Shown here piece by piece: positions 1 through 8,603 of a stretch of 64,000 nucleotides of DNA. Each line of letters opens with the position of its first letter. Within the stretch, counting starts at the first letter, position 1. Under the pieces are notes generated by a model. It saw only the letters and a program-made list of their open reading frames with translations. It was not told the origin of the DNA and searched no databases. Made by a program: the position numbers and the translations under genes. Source of the stretch: Chondromyces crocatus (GTDB lineage Bacteria; Myxococcota_A; Polyangia; Polyangiales; Polyangiaceae); the NCBI RefSeq assembly GCF_001189295.1, contig NZ_CP012159.1, positions 7,423,501-7,487,500 of the forward strand. Reading direction: 5' to 3'.

Positions 1-159
1 GAGCGGATCGGCGTGAAGCCGGACCTGGCGGTCCCCGCCGACGACGCGCTACGGCTCGCTCAGATCGAAGCGCTCCAGAAGGTGCTCCCCAAGATCTCGT
101 CACCCGAGCGCAAGGTCCTGCTGGAGGAGCGCCTGAAGCAGCTCGGCGAGACCCGCTGA
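1..159 (+). CDS. S41-family (C-terminal processing) peptidase, C-terminal fragment
   Basis: Only the last 52 codons are present; the gene enters from the left edge and stops with TGA. The segment reads IGVKPDLAVPADDALRLAQ near its start, which matches the 'GVGVxPDIxVPAxxAL' strand-helix found at the C-terminus of S41 (IRBP/tail-specific-like) serine peptidases. The rest is a Lys/Glu-rich helix. The Ser/Lys catalytic residues would lie upstream of the window. S41 peptidases of this type are usually exported. The family call rests on this one motif. Confidence 0.6.
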   Translation, partial: ERIGVKPDLAVPADDALRLAQIEALQKVLPKISSPERKVLLEERLKQLGETR

Positions 160-720
160 CGCGGTGCCTGCGCGCCACAGGCCTCGCTCATCGAGCGCCC
201 CTCTGCTTCGTCCTCGAGCGTGGACGATGACCGGCAGGCGACGGGACGCCTCGGGCTACAGCAGCGCCTTGTGCGCCGACGCCATCGGCAAGAGCGCGTC
301 GACGCTCTTACCCCGCGTGTAGATCTATCTGAAGATCTGCATCCCACCGGCGATGTCGCCTGCCGAGAGGCGGTCGCGCATGCTCCCGCAGAGGCCGCCG
401 GACAGAAGGCGGCGTGGCTGGGCCCTCCCGACGTGTAGATCCAGCCGTCGAGACGCTGATGCGTTGTGACGGGCCTGCACCTGAGGATAGGATGACGAAG
501 AGGCATCGCATGGTCCAAGAAGTCCGGATTCACCGTGCCGGTCCGCTCGAAGGGCGTTCGACTGCAGGACATCGAGAGGCATGTCGGGTCCAGCGCCATG
601 ACGCAGCGTCGTCGCTCGCCCCACCGCTGGACGAGCGGCCCCTCGACGTTCTGCGCTGTCGATCCCGACGTATGAATCCGCGCGGCTAGGCCCGAGGAGG
701 CTCAGAGAAAGGGTGCCGAG
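160..720. other. intergenic stretch, no supported gene
   Basis: About 560 bases between the peptidase stop and the pseudokinase start. Several open frames of 60-180 codons cross it on both strands, but they overlap one another, lack clear ribosome-binding sites and have translations rich in Arg, Ser and His, as expected for out-of-frame high-GC DNA. I see no tRNA, terminator hairpin or repeat here. Confidence 0.5.
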
Positions 721-1887
721 ATGAGCCCCATCGAACCTGTCGAGTGCTGGGTTGGCCGACGCGTCGGCTCGTACATCCTCATCTCGGTAATCGATACGAA
801 TGCCGCCTCATCCACGTACCTCGGCCGACACGAGCAGCTCGATGTCACGGTCGTCGTCACCTGGATGCACGACCGGGCATTCTCTTCCACCGGCAACCGA
901 AGCGAAGAACTCGACGAGCAGACGACCCGGCTGCGATCGCTGAAAACCACGAGCTTTGCTAGGCGACTCGATGTCCTCGACGTGGAAGGATTCGCCTTCA
1001 TCGTCATGGAAAACATCGAGGGCAAGTCCCTCGGAGAGCGGCTCCGATCCCGCACGCTTTCGCCGCGGCAGGTGCTCGCGTACGCCGCTGAGATCGCCAC
1101 AGCGCTGCACGATGCACGCGCAGCTGGACTTTGCACGCCGTCCCTTCGGCTCGATGACGTCCGCATCGACTCAGGAGGTCGCGTCAAGCTGCCATGCCCG
1201 ACGATCGGACGAGCGACGCACGCTGACCTGCTCGAGACGCTCGCAGGTATCCTGGAAGAACTCTCTGCGCAGTGCCCCGAGGTGCCGACGGACGCAAACT
1301 CTCCCTCCTCGCGCCTGCAAGAGATGCGAGAGCGGCGGCGCTCGCGCGCGGCCCCACAGCGGCCCCCCCGACAGCTCTCCCGAGCGACCTCATGGCTCGC
1401 CCGACGAGCGATAGACGTCCTCGCGCTCTATGGCATCCTCTCACTTCTCCAGTCCACCAGCCACGAGTTCGACGATTGGCCCAATCCCTACACCGTCGTC
1501 CGCAGCCGCGCGGGTCCAGGATGCGCGGCGGACGACAGCGGCCAGTTGCATGCTTCTGCCCACATGCCGACCCCCGAGAGCGGCATCCTTCGTTTCCACA
1601 TCCATCAAGAAGACCAGGCCCCCTGGACCACCTCGGGAACGCTTCGGCTCTACGTGGGCGAGGGCCCGACATGCACAGCCAAGCCTCACAACGTCATCAA
1701 GAATGCGATCTCCATCGTGGAGGGTCGGACTCTCCAGATCATCGACCTCGATGTGAACTCGTACGATGGCGCCTGGAGCGTGGGAGAAAAAAAAACGTTC
1801 TGGATCGGTCAATCCAATCACGGATGGGATGCCTATCGCGGCAGCAACCTGGTGCAGATCGAACGCATCGCGCAAGCGCCTCGATAG
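721..1887 (+). CDS. pseudokinase (degenerate Ser/Thr kinase fold) with C-terminal beta-rich domain
   Basis: This 388-residue protein starts like a bacterial Hanks-type kinase: GRRVGSYILISVI (residues 12-24) stands where the Gly-rich loop lies, and FIVMENIEGKSLGERL (93-108) is a typical hinge. The catalytic residues are missing. The VAIK lysine is replaced in VVVTW (44-48), and the HRDLKPxN loop reads LCTPSLRLDDV (137-147), without the catalytic Asp, Lys or Asn. No DFG is visible. The kinase part ends near residue 180. It is followed by an Arg-rich linker, a weakly hydrophobic segment (about 228-245) and a beta-rich C-terminal domain of unknown role. A GAGG-containing purine tract precedes the ATG. 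The gene converges on the TPR gene with 9 bases between the stops. A scaffold or ligand-binding role is inference. Confidence 0.6.
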   Translation: MSPIEPVECWVGRRVGSYILISVIDTNAASSTYLGRHEQLDVTVVVTWMHDRAFSSTGNRSEELDEQTTRLRSLKTTSFARRLDVLDVEGFAFIVMENIEGKSLGERLRSRTLSPRQVLAYAAEIATALHDARAAGLCTPSLRLDDVRIDSGGRVKLPCPTIGRATHADLLETLAGILEELSAQCPEVPTDANSPSSRLQEMRERRRSRAAPQRPPRQLSRATSWLARRAIDVLALYGILSLLQSTSHEFDDWPNPYTVVRSRAGPGCAADDSGQLHASAHMPTPESGILRFHIHQEDQAPWTTSGTLRLYVGEGPTCTAKPHNVIKNAISIVEGRTLQIIDLDVNSYDGAWSVGEKKTFWIGQSNHGWDAYRGSNLVQIERIAQAPR

Positions 1888-1896
1888 CCTGCCCCA

Positions 1897-3255
1897 TCAG
1901 CCTTCACCGTCGGTCGCCATGCCACGGACGACGTCACGTAGTTCCATGGATGCCGCGCGAAAGGTAGACTCGACCAGTCGGAACTGATGCATGTAGCCAT
2001 GTTCGAGGCTCTCACGTGCACAGCGAGCGAACGCCTCGACCGCCGAATCTCGTTGGGCGCGACTGGAGCGGAGTAGCTTCTCGGCGGCGTTCACGCGCCT
2101 CCAGATGAATGACATCGGGACAGTGAACTCCTTTACCCTGTCGGCGCCAGCCGTGACCTCCCTCTCCTCGATGGGAGTTCGACGGTGCTGAGCCAGCCGG
2201 TGACACGCGAGACGCATCACGCAATGCGTGACCTCGGAGTTTACCCCTGCCTGCTCGGCCAAACGCAGACTCTCCCGAAACAGCCGCGTCGCACGCGACC
2301 AGAGTGCGTCGGCCTTGCCCCGCTCGACGAGGCGACCACGCTCGCGGCTCTGCACAAGCAACGAATAGGAAATGGCCAGATCTCTTGGCAAAGCCCAGCG
2401 ATACCATGCGCACGAGGCAGGAAACTTGAGGGCCACAAGACAAGCCATCGCCCGCTTGTCGAGAGCGATCGCACGATCGAAATCATACCGCTGCCTCGCG
2501 GCGATCGCCTGGATGTGCAGTCCCTCCATTTGTGCGACAGGAAGCACATGTTGCCCCCCCAAGCGCTCCAGCATGACCGCATGCCCGCTGGCCGCCTCGA
2601 ACTGCCCTAGTTGAATCTCCATGGCCGCGAGCTTCGACAGCAGCGCGATGCGCTCATCCAGCTCGAGCCGAAGCGCAGGGGAACTCAGAGCGACCACGAG
2701 CAAGTCCGCTGCACACTCCTCCTCTCCGCGCTCCACGTGGCGGCTCACCACACGACAGACATCGGTCGCCGATGCGACCGCCTCGGGTGTCTCCAGGCGC
2801 GGAGATCGATGCCGGCCGAGCAACACATAGCGGCGTAAGGCCACAGGGTCCACGTCGACTGCGTATCGCGGGTTCAAGCGATATGGGCCTCGAGAAACCC
2901 TCGCCGCGCCGTTGTGCTGCCGCGCTACCTGCACGAGAAGCCCCTCTTGCCCCCACCATACTCCGCACCCGGGCTCCCCGCTGGGAAGCGCAGACAAGAA
3001 CCGCGACACCTCATTGCCAATCGAAGGAATGGGTCTTCCTGAAAAACCGACGTCAGCGAGATCGGCGAGCGTCACGGTCGCTCTCCCCTGCATCCGATGG
3101 ACCGCTAGAGCGGCGAGAAATCGATGACAATTCTCGGACTGCAGATGTCCCACATCAAGACCGAGCGTCGCGGCATGGAGCCGCGATGACGGGCTGGCGA
3201 GGACGCCGGGGCGGATGAACACCTGCGCATCTGGCAAGCCAATGGAAGGCGTCAT
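1897..3255 (-). CDS. winged-helix plus TPR-like protein, possible SARP-like regulator
   Basis: The proposed product has 452 residues and starts at the ATG of MTPSIGLPD. The frame is open further upstream to a TTG at 3519, but that extension is Arg-rich and looks non-coding. Residues about 30-150 contain a helix pair (VTLADLADVGF, NEVSRFLSAL) followed by GPYRLNPRYAVDVDP. That arrangement is reminiscent of the wing and 'GYRL...VD' step of OmpR/SARP-type DNA-binding domains. The remaining two thirds are alternating amphipathic helices of TPR type, for example FEAASGHAVMLERLG and ATRLFRESLRLAEQAG. The gene points away from the prenyltransferase-cyclase gene, so it is a candidate regulator of it. 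The regulator call is inference; a TPR protein of unknown role is the safe reading. Confidence 0.45.
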   Translation of the reverse strand: MTPSIGLPDAQVFIRPGVLASPSSRLHAATLGLDVGHLQSENCHRFLAALAVHRMQGRATVTLADLADVGFSGRPIPSIGNEVSRFLSALPSGEPGCGVWWGQEGLLVQVARQHNGAARVSRGPYRLNPRYAVDVDPVALRRYVLLGRHRSPRLETPEAVASATDVCRVVSRHVERGEEECAADLLVVALSSPALRLELDERIALLSKLAAMEIQLGQFEAASGHAVMLERLGGQHVLPVAQMEGLHIQAIAARQRYDFDRAIALDKRAMACLVALKFPASCAWYRWALPRDLAISYSLLVQSRERGRLVERGKADALWSRATRLFRESLRLAEQAGVNSEVTHCVMRLACHRLAQHRRTPIEEREVTAGADRVKEFTVPMSFIWRRVNAAEKLLRSSRAQRDSAVEAFARCARESLEHGYMHQFRLVESTFRAASMELRDVVRGMATDGEG

Positions 3256-3531
3256 CGCATCCGAGAGGTCGAACCGGAGCGTCGGCGACGTCACTCTGCC
3301 AATACTACGAGTAAATTCAGACAGTTGCAAGGCTCGACGGTGGCAGTTTCTTGGCGCGACGCCGAGCGACCCGTCGGTGAACACTACACCCGACGGCCAG
3401 AGGGATGACCAGGCGCAAAGCAGTAGCGCCACAGAAGGCGCCCGCGTCGCTGCCGCATTGCGCCCAGGAGAGCGCCTCGCGGCTCCTCGCCCTCGTCGCC
3501 ACCGAAAACCCCACGCCAAAGAAGGTGACCC

Positions 3532-5928
3532 ATGAACTCGAATCAGCCCTTCAAAATCCTTGTTCTACCAGAGCTTCTGACCGGTTCCCGGAGGCGCACC
3601 AGCGTCTTGATCTTGGCCGATGGCAATCGACGCGCGAGCCCCCATCGTCAGGGCTATGGTCGTGGCGCCCATCGCGTCGTGGAGATCGCCACGCACCTTG
3701 CACGCCGTGGCGACGTTACCGAAATGGTCGCGTGCGTCCTCAGCAAGGACAACATTCACAAGCGAGGAGCTTCCTTCTTCGACGAACTCACTGCACAATT
3801 CGTGGCGCTGCGCGCCCGGATCGAACGCGATAGCGCTCTGATCCGCGACGGGATTCGCATGACCATCGTCGACGACCTGCGGCCGCTATATGCGAAGGGT
3901 GGGTCTTGCACGGCGCTCGCGGAGGCCATGCGGAGAGCCGCCGACGCCACGTGTCACCAAGCCCGTCCGACGCTGGACCTGTCGATCGCCGCTGGATACT
4001 CCGAGGAGCTCGCCATCGAGCGGAGCGTCGATCTCATTCTCCGTACGGGTATGGAATGTGAGGGGGTTTTGCGACTGAGCGGGCTTCGAAGCCACGCCGG
4101 CTGCCTCGCCTATGCGACGAGCAAACTCTGGCCCGAGGTCGCGCCGCAGGACCTCGATCGAATTCTCGACGACGCTCGACTGAGGATGCACGGCAAGCTC
4201 GCCCGAGGTCATCACCCGCGCACGCTGCAGGGCTTGGTCCTGGCCCTTCGGCAGAATGCTCCGAGAAAGTCGACGTGCGTCACGATTCCATCGTGTGTAG
4301 ATGAGGGCGAGATCTCGCGGATGCTCGGGGCCACTTGCCCCCGCATGCCCAGCCCGGCACCGACATCGTATCGTCTGCCCGACCATCCTCAGCATGAGCT
4401 ACGCATTGTGGGCACTGGCGAAAAGCATGGCGGTGGCTACGACGCGATCATTGCACCAGGCCAGACACCACCTTTCTTCGTCCTCATGGAGAGCCTGTCG
4501 CCGGGATACGCGAACGTGCACGCTTGCACGCCCGACGCTCAGGGCATTGTCCAGGGGATCCATCAGGCGCTCGAGTTTGCTTCGACCTATGTGGCCCTTC
4601 AAGGGGCCGAGCGGGAGGGCGTCTCGGAAGAGAGCACAATCTCTCCCGTCATTCCGCTGATGGGCGAGCACCAGCCAGGTTTCGACGGCGAGGCATTCGC
4701 CACCGAGGCGCTCGCCGCCGAGGCGTTCGCCACACGGGCGCTCCAGTGGGCGACTCGGGCGGGGTTGATGTCTGCAGCGAGCGCGTGGCAACGCGCGGCG
4801 ACGAACTACGCGCTGACCGCCTTCTACATTCCCCCGGATGACATGAACGACCACGAGCCGCTCCGAGAACTCATGATGCGATACATGCTGCTCGTAGCCG
4901 CTGGCGATTACGAGGTCTTCGATGTGACGTTCCCGGGCGAGACACCGCAATCCAGGACGAGGCGCATCGGAACGTCCGCGAAGTTTCTCCTCACCGTCGC
5001 GGCATCGGGCGACATCGACGCGCAGCCCCCTGCAACCCGAGATGCCCAGGCACTACAGGCCATCGCATCGCAATGGCGCGGCCTCGTCTGGATGCGTCAC
5101 GGAGCGAGCGATGCAGCACTCGTCAAGGATTGGATTGAAGCAGTCCGGTCCATGTACACGGCCTGCCACCGAGAACACCTGCCAAGCATCTCCGACAGCT
5201 CACGCTTGCAACGCTCGACGCAGGCCGGGACGCGGCAGGCTGGCATGAAGCTCTTCACGGATCGCTACATCGCGTCGTCACCTGCCGCGATCGGGGACCG
5301 GATCCAGTGGCTCCTTGAATCGCTACTCACGAAAGAGGCAGCGGCCCACCCGGCGGCGGACGAACTGCGTGTGCTCCTGCGTCTCGTGGAGACGCGAAAC
5401 TCGATGGCCGCAGGCTTGCTCTTCCGAACCGCAGCCTTGCAACTGCCAATGGATGCCGTCACGGACGACATGCGTCGCGCTCTTCACGACGTCGCCGAGC
5501 TGCTCGACTTTAGCAGCCGACTCGCCAATGACCTGTCAGGGTTCCGGCTCTCCGGCGGTGCAGACCTCGACGAGAAGACGACGTCATGCTCGCTTCTGGT
5601 GTCGGCCCATCTCGCTGGAGAGCGACGTGTGGCCGTGATCGCCAGGGCAACGACGCTCTGCCGCAGCATCGCGGCCTGGCTGGAGACGCTCCTCGAGACC
5701 GCGGTACGGCGACTGACCACCCTCTGGCCCTCCCTGGCAGTGATGGTCCGCCGCGGAATGCACATCGGCAGGCGGGTATACAATGATGGTCATTACACAA
5801 CGCTATCGCGCGCTCAGATGAACGCCATCGTGCAGGAGATGCGGACGCAGAACGTGGATGACGCCAGCTCCCCCACCAGCGTTCCACCGGATGCGCCTGG
5901 AGCCATGGCGACGCTCCGCATGCCATGA
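3532..5928 (+). CDS. cis-prenyltransferase / class I terpene cyclase-like fusion protein
   Basis: The product has 798 residues. Residues 25-220 follow the undecaprenyl-diphosphate synthase (cis-prenyltransferase) pattern in order: catalytic DGNRR (30-34), an SKDN..KR segment (71-78) in place of the StEN.kR motif, LDLSIAAGYSEEL (148-160) for the 'lnia.nYggr.ei' strand, VDLILRTG (166-173) for the DLlIRTsGe motif, and KLWPEVAPQDLDRIL (198-212) for the late substrate segment. The C-terminal half looks like a class I terpene cyclase: an Asp-rich DDMND (436-440), PSISDSSRLQRSTQAG (551-566) resembling 'PSleEYl..R..s.G', a partial NSE motif with NDLS (666-669), and RRVYNDGHY (747-755) resembling the terminal RY pair. 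The NSE Glu is not at its usual spacing. Such a fusion could make a Z-configured prenyl diphosphate and cyclise it; the chain length cannot be read. Residues 245-375 are unassigned. Confidence 0.6.
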   Translation: MNSNQPFKILVLPELLTGSRRRTSVLILADGNRRASPHRQGYGRGAHRVVEIATHLARRGDVTEMVACVLSKDNIHKRGASFFDELTAQFVALRARIERDSALIRDGIRMTIVDDLRPLYAKGGSCTALAEAMRRAADATCHQARPTLDLSIAAGYSEELAIERSVDLILRTGMECEGVLRLSGLRSHAGCLAYATSKLWPEVAPQDLDRILDDARLRMHGKLARGHHPRTLQGLVLALRQNAPRKSTCVTIPSCVDEGEISRMLGATCPRMPSPAPTSYRLPDHPQHELRIVGTGEKHGGGYDAIIAPGQTPPFFVLMESLSPGYANVHACTPDAQGIVQGIHQALEFASTYVALQGAEREGVSEESTISPVIPLMGEHQPGFDGEAFATEALAAEAFATRALQWATRAGLMSAASAWQRAATNYALTAFYIPPDDMNDHEPLRELMMRYMLLVAAGDYEVFDVTFPGETPQSRTRRIGTSAKFLLTVAASGDIDAQPPATRDAQALQAIASQWRGLVWMRHGASDAALVKDWIEAVRSMYTACHREHLPSISDSSRLQRSTQAGTRQAGMKLFTDRYIASSPAAIGDRIQWLLESLLTKEAAAHPAADELRVLLRLVETRNSMAAGLLFRTAALQLPMDAVTDDMRRALHDVAELLDFSSRLANDLSGFRLSGGADLDEKTTSCSLLVSAHLAGERRVAVIARATTLCRSIAAWLETLLETAVRRLTTLWPSLAVMVRRGMHIGRRVYNDGHYTTLSRAQMNAIVQEMRTQNVDDASSPTSVPPDAPGAMATLRMP

Positions 5929-6025
5929 CGGGAATCCAAGATTCGCCTCCGCGCCATACGCAGGTTTGCGTACAGACGCTCGGCCCACGACCCGCTATGC
6001 CCCGGTCTCCGGAAAGGAGTAGCCC

Positions 6026-6955
6026 ATGCGTTCACGCACAACCCAAAGGGACATCCCCGCCTTGCTGATCGCCACGGCCGTCGCATGCATCGCGGCGTGC
6101 AGCGGGTCCGAACCGCAAGATCCTATCCCGAGTTCGGACTCGCCTGAGTCCCCCGCGCGTGAGACGGTCGAGGAACGCAAAATTCTCATCGTCCTCGAGC
6201 AAGGTGCGACGCTCCCGGTTCGCAGCCAGTATTTGCCAGTGCATGACCGCGAACACGTCGAAGAGTGGGTCCATCTTCGCCTCGAGGGGGACCTCCATTT
6301 CAGAGGAAGTCTGCGCGAGGTGGACGCGCCATGGTCTGCAGACCATACCGTGCGAGTCCCCGAAATCGAGGCCGGTCCGTCCGTCGGAGAAGGCCTGTTG
6401 GTCTTCGAGGTGCCGGGCGCAGCTTCAACGCGCGTCATGATTGCGGTCGTGCCCACGGACAGCATCGGTGAAATCGAGAGCGTGCTCGCCCAGCAAGACG
6501 CCCTAGAGAAGAGCGGCGATCGTTTCGCCGTGGTCCGTACAGAAGCGCTGAGCCGATTCGGAACGATGAATCCTGGTGCCACAGAGGAAGGCACCATGAA
6601 AACGAAGAGCCTTTGCGCCTGCCCGTTTTTGGAAAACATAGGAAAGCTCACCTACGATGGCAGTTGCATTGGCCGACACGCAGCGTGGGTCATCCCTGAG
6701 AACGGTTCGTATCCTTTCACGCCTGCGAAGGCAGGAATTACCTACGAAGCGGATGGCTTCAAGGTTGGCACGCAAATCTACAAGGTAGATGGCAGTACGT
6801 GTAACCGCATCCTGTGCAGCAGTTCGACCTGGCGGTTCGAGTCATGCGTCAATATCTTCGGCATGTTCTGGCAGACGAAGCCGCCTTATCCAGTTCCCAA
6901 CGGGACGTTCCCCAGAGAACCACCGCTGGGCTTTCCTGCGATGTTCGTTCAGTAG
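6026..6955 (+). CDS. Cys-rich lipoprotein of unknown function
   Basis: The 309-residue product starts with a basic N-terminus, a hydrophobic stretch and a lipobox ending CIAAC, so it should be exported and lipidated. A GGAAAGGAG ribosome-binding site precedes the ATG. After a Pro/Ser-rich linker (SEPQDPIPSSDSPES) comes a domain of about 150 residues without recognisable motif. The last 110 residues carry seven Cys, including a CACP pair and a C..ILC..S...ESC cluster, which suggests a disulfide-stabilised extracellular fold. It follows the prenyltransferase-cyclase gene on the same strand, about 97 bases downstream. Whether the two are co-transcribed is not evident. I do not recognise the family. 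Confidence 0.65.
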   Translation: MRSRTTQRDIPALLIATAVACIAACSGSEPQDPIPSSDSPESPARETVEERKILIVLEQGATLPVRSQYLPVHDREHVEEWVHLRLEGDLHFRGSLREVDAPWSADHTVRVPEIEAGPSVGEGLLVFEVPGAASTRVMIAVVPTDSIGEIESVLAQQDALEKSGDRFAVVRTEALSRFGTMNPGATEEGTMKTKSLCACPFLENIGKLTYDGSCIGRHAAWVIPENGSYPFTPAKAGITYEADGFKVGTQIYKVDGSTCNRILCSSSTWRFESCVNIFGMFWQTKPPYPVPNGTFPREPPLGFPAMFVQ

Positions 6956-7000
6956 GCGCGACTTCTCGCTCCGGATCCCCGCCCGGCCACGGCGGCCGGA

Positions 7001-8122
7001 TCAGCTACCGCGCACCACGAGGAACGGCCGTGCACCGAACATCTCGACGAGCGTGATCCAGTCTGGCGGACCGACGACATAGGCCGGCGCGGACCCGCGC
7101 TGCACCGCGTCGCCCCACCCGAACCGCGTATCTTGGACGTAGAGGATCACGTCTTCGTGACCCGGGATGCGGAGCGCGAGCGTCGCATAGTCGAACACGG
7201 CGCCGCGCGAGTAGACCCGGTAGACCCCGCGCGCCGTGGCGATGGCGGAAGGTGGCGCGGCGGCGAGCACCCTGCCAGTCCCTGGATCACGCAGGCGCAG
7301 CTCGCGCGGGTCCACCTCGATCTCGAGTGCCGGCCCCTTCCGCATCGAACGCGTCACGGTCAGCACGAGGCCGGCCACGAGGATGACCCCGAGCAGCGGC
7401 AGCGCGATCATCCTCCCGAGCCCCGAGTCGAGGCCCCCCAGCGCTGCGAGCGCCATGCTCACCACCCCGGTGAGCACCACGCTGCCGAGCCACGGAGCCA
7501 TCGTCGCGAGCAGGTTCCGCGGCGAGATCGTGCTGGGCAAGAGGGCGCAACGCCACGGGCCACTGGCAGCGCGCGGCGCCACGGTCGCCGAGGACACGCA
7601 GGCGAGCAGCGCGTCGAAGGCGTCGGCGGGCAGGAAGACGTCGACGCTGTCCACGGGGGGCGCGCTCATGGTCAGCCCGGCGCCTGGCCGGTGATCACGG
7701 CCGCCGATCAGCAGCCTGCGACCACCGCCCGAAAGGTGCAGTACGGTGCCCATGTCGACCCCGACGCTGGCCATGTGCCAGAGGCTGAGCGCCGCCCCCG
7801 AGAACGGAAACTCCCCGCCTCGGCCCTCGTCGAGCACGACGCGATCGCCATGAACGTCGAGGAGCACCTTCTTGCCGCGCAGCCCGAACACGAAAAACAC
7901 GAGGTAGCCGCCGAGGAACACGATCATGAAGACGGGCATCACCGCGTTCATCACCTGCTTCGGCAGCACCATGGACAGGACGCCGAGCCCCACGAGCAGC
8001 GCGGCCCCCAGACCCATGGCGCCGATCCAGAACGCTCTCCCTGGCTTGCCCGCCGCCTCGAAGCGGCGCGGCCCCGCGCTGCCCCCCCCGTGCCAGGCTG
8101 CTCCAGGATTCATGACCTTCAT
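7001..8122 (-). CDS. multi-pass membrane protein, last gene of the T6SS cargo operon
   Basis: The product has 373 residues with hydrophobic segments at about 30-52, 58-78, 212-235 and 240-262, forming two pairs of membrane helices. A soluble domain of about 130 residues lies between the pairs, and a similar one follows the second pair. Two in-frame ATGs (MKVMNPG) are available; a GGAGG sequence has better spacing to the second one, at 8113. The gene follows the small beta-repeat gene by about 30 bases and seems to end the minus-strand VgrG operon. I see no catalytic motif. A role in immunity to a cargo effector is possible from position only. Confidence 0.6.
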   Translation of the reverse strand: MKVMNPGAAWHGGGSAGPRRFEAAGKPGRAFWIGAMGLGAALLVGLGVLSMVLPKQVMNAVMPVFMIVFLGGYLVFFVFGLRGKKVLLDVHGDRVVLDEGRGGEFPFSGAALSLWHMASVGVDMGTVLHLSGGGRRLLIGGRDHRPGAGLTMSAPPVDSVDVFLPADAFDALLACVSSATVAPRAASGPWRCALLPSTISPRNLLATMAPWLGSVVLTGVVSMALAALGGLDSGLGRMIALPLLGVILVAGLVLTVTRSMRKGPALEIEVDPRELRLRDPGTGRVLAAAPPSAIATARGVYRVYSRGAVFDYATLALRIPGHEDVILYVQDTRFGWGDAVQRGSAPAYVVGPPDWITLVEMFGARPFLVVRGS

Positions 8123-8153
8123 GCCTCCGCGCAGGTGAACTCCAGCCCCCGCA

Positions 8154-8603
8154 TCACCTCGGCGGGAGCTTCCCTTGCGGCGTGAGCGGCTGCGGCGTGT
8201 TCAAGCGGATCCGCTCCCCGTCGAGCGACACGTCGTCGTTCGCCTGAAGCGCGATGTCCCCGAGCCGCGCGCGGTGCCGCTGGCCGAACGCCTCGGTCTC
8301 GATCTGCCCCTCGGCCTCTGCGCGGAGATCCCCGCCCGTCGCGAGCGTGAGCCCACGCTTCGCCGCCACCTCGAAGCGATCGCACGCGACGCGCACGTCA
8401 CCATCGGACACGATCGAGAGCCCCACGCTGGACAGCTCGACCTCGGGCCCTGACGGCGACAGCGCGATCTTCAGGCAGATCCGCCCGTCCGGCGCCCGCA
8501 ACCGGAGCACCTCGTGGCCGCCCCCGTCGACCACGTCGACCGCGTAGCCCGACCGGAGGACCATCTCTCCCCCTTGCGCGTCACGTCCTTCGTCCGTCGT
8601 CAC
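8154..8603 (-). CDS. small beta-repeat protein of a T6SS cargo operon
   Basis: I chose the GTG at 8603, which overlaps the TGA of the DUF2169 gene as GTGA; an internal ATG at 8564 is the alternative. The product has 149 residues. It is built of short beta repeats (RVACDRFEVAAKRGLTLAT, DLRAEAEGQIETEAFG, DIALQANDDVSLDGERI), like the spike-forming tail of VgrG and like DUF3540 proteins. No Cys or His cluster or other catalytic motif is seen. A structural part of the spike or an accessory to the neighbouring DUF2169 protein is the likely role, by inference from context and repeat pattern. Confidence 0.55.
   Translation of the reverse strand: MTTDEGRDAQGGEMVLRSGYAVDVVDGGGHEVLRLRAPDGRICLKIALSPSGPEVELSSVGLSIVSDGDVRVACDRFEVAAKRGLTLATGGDLRAEAEGQIETEAFGQRHRARLGDIALQANDDVSLDGERIRLNTPQPLTPQGKLPPR

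Noticed and set aside
220..689. Small genes in the first intergenic region
   Set aside because: Overlapping frames on both strands, no ribosome-binding site and no recognisable motif.
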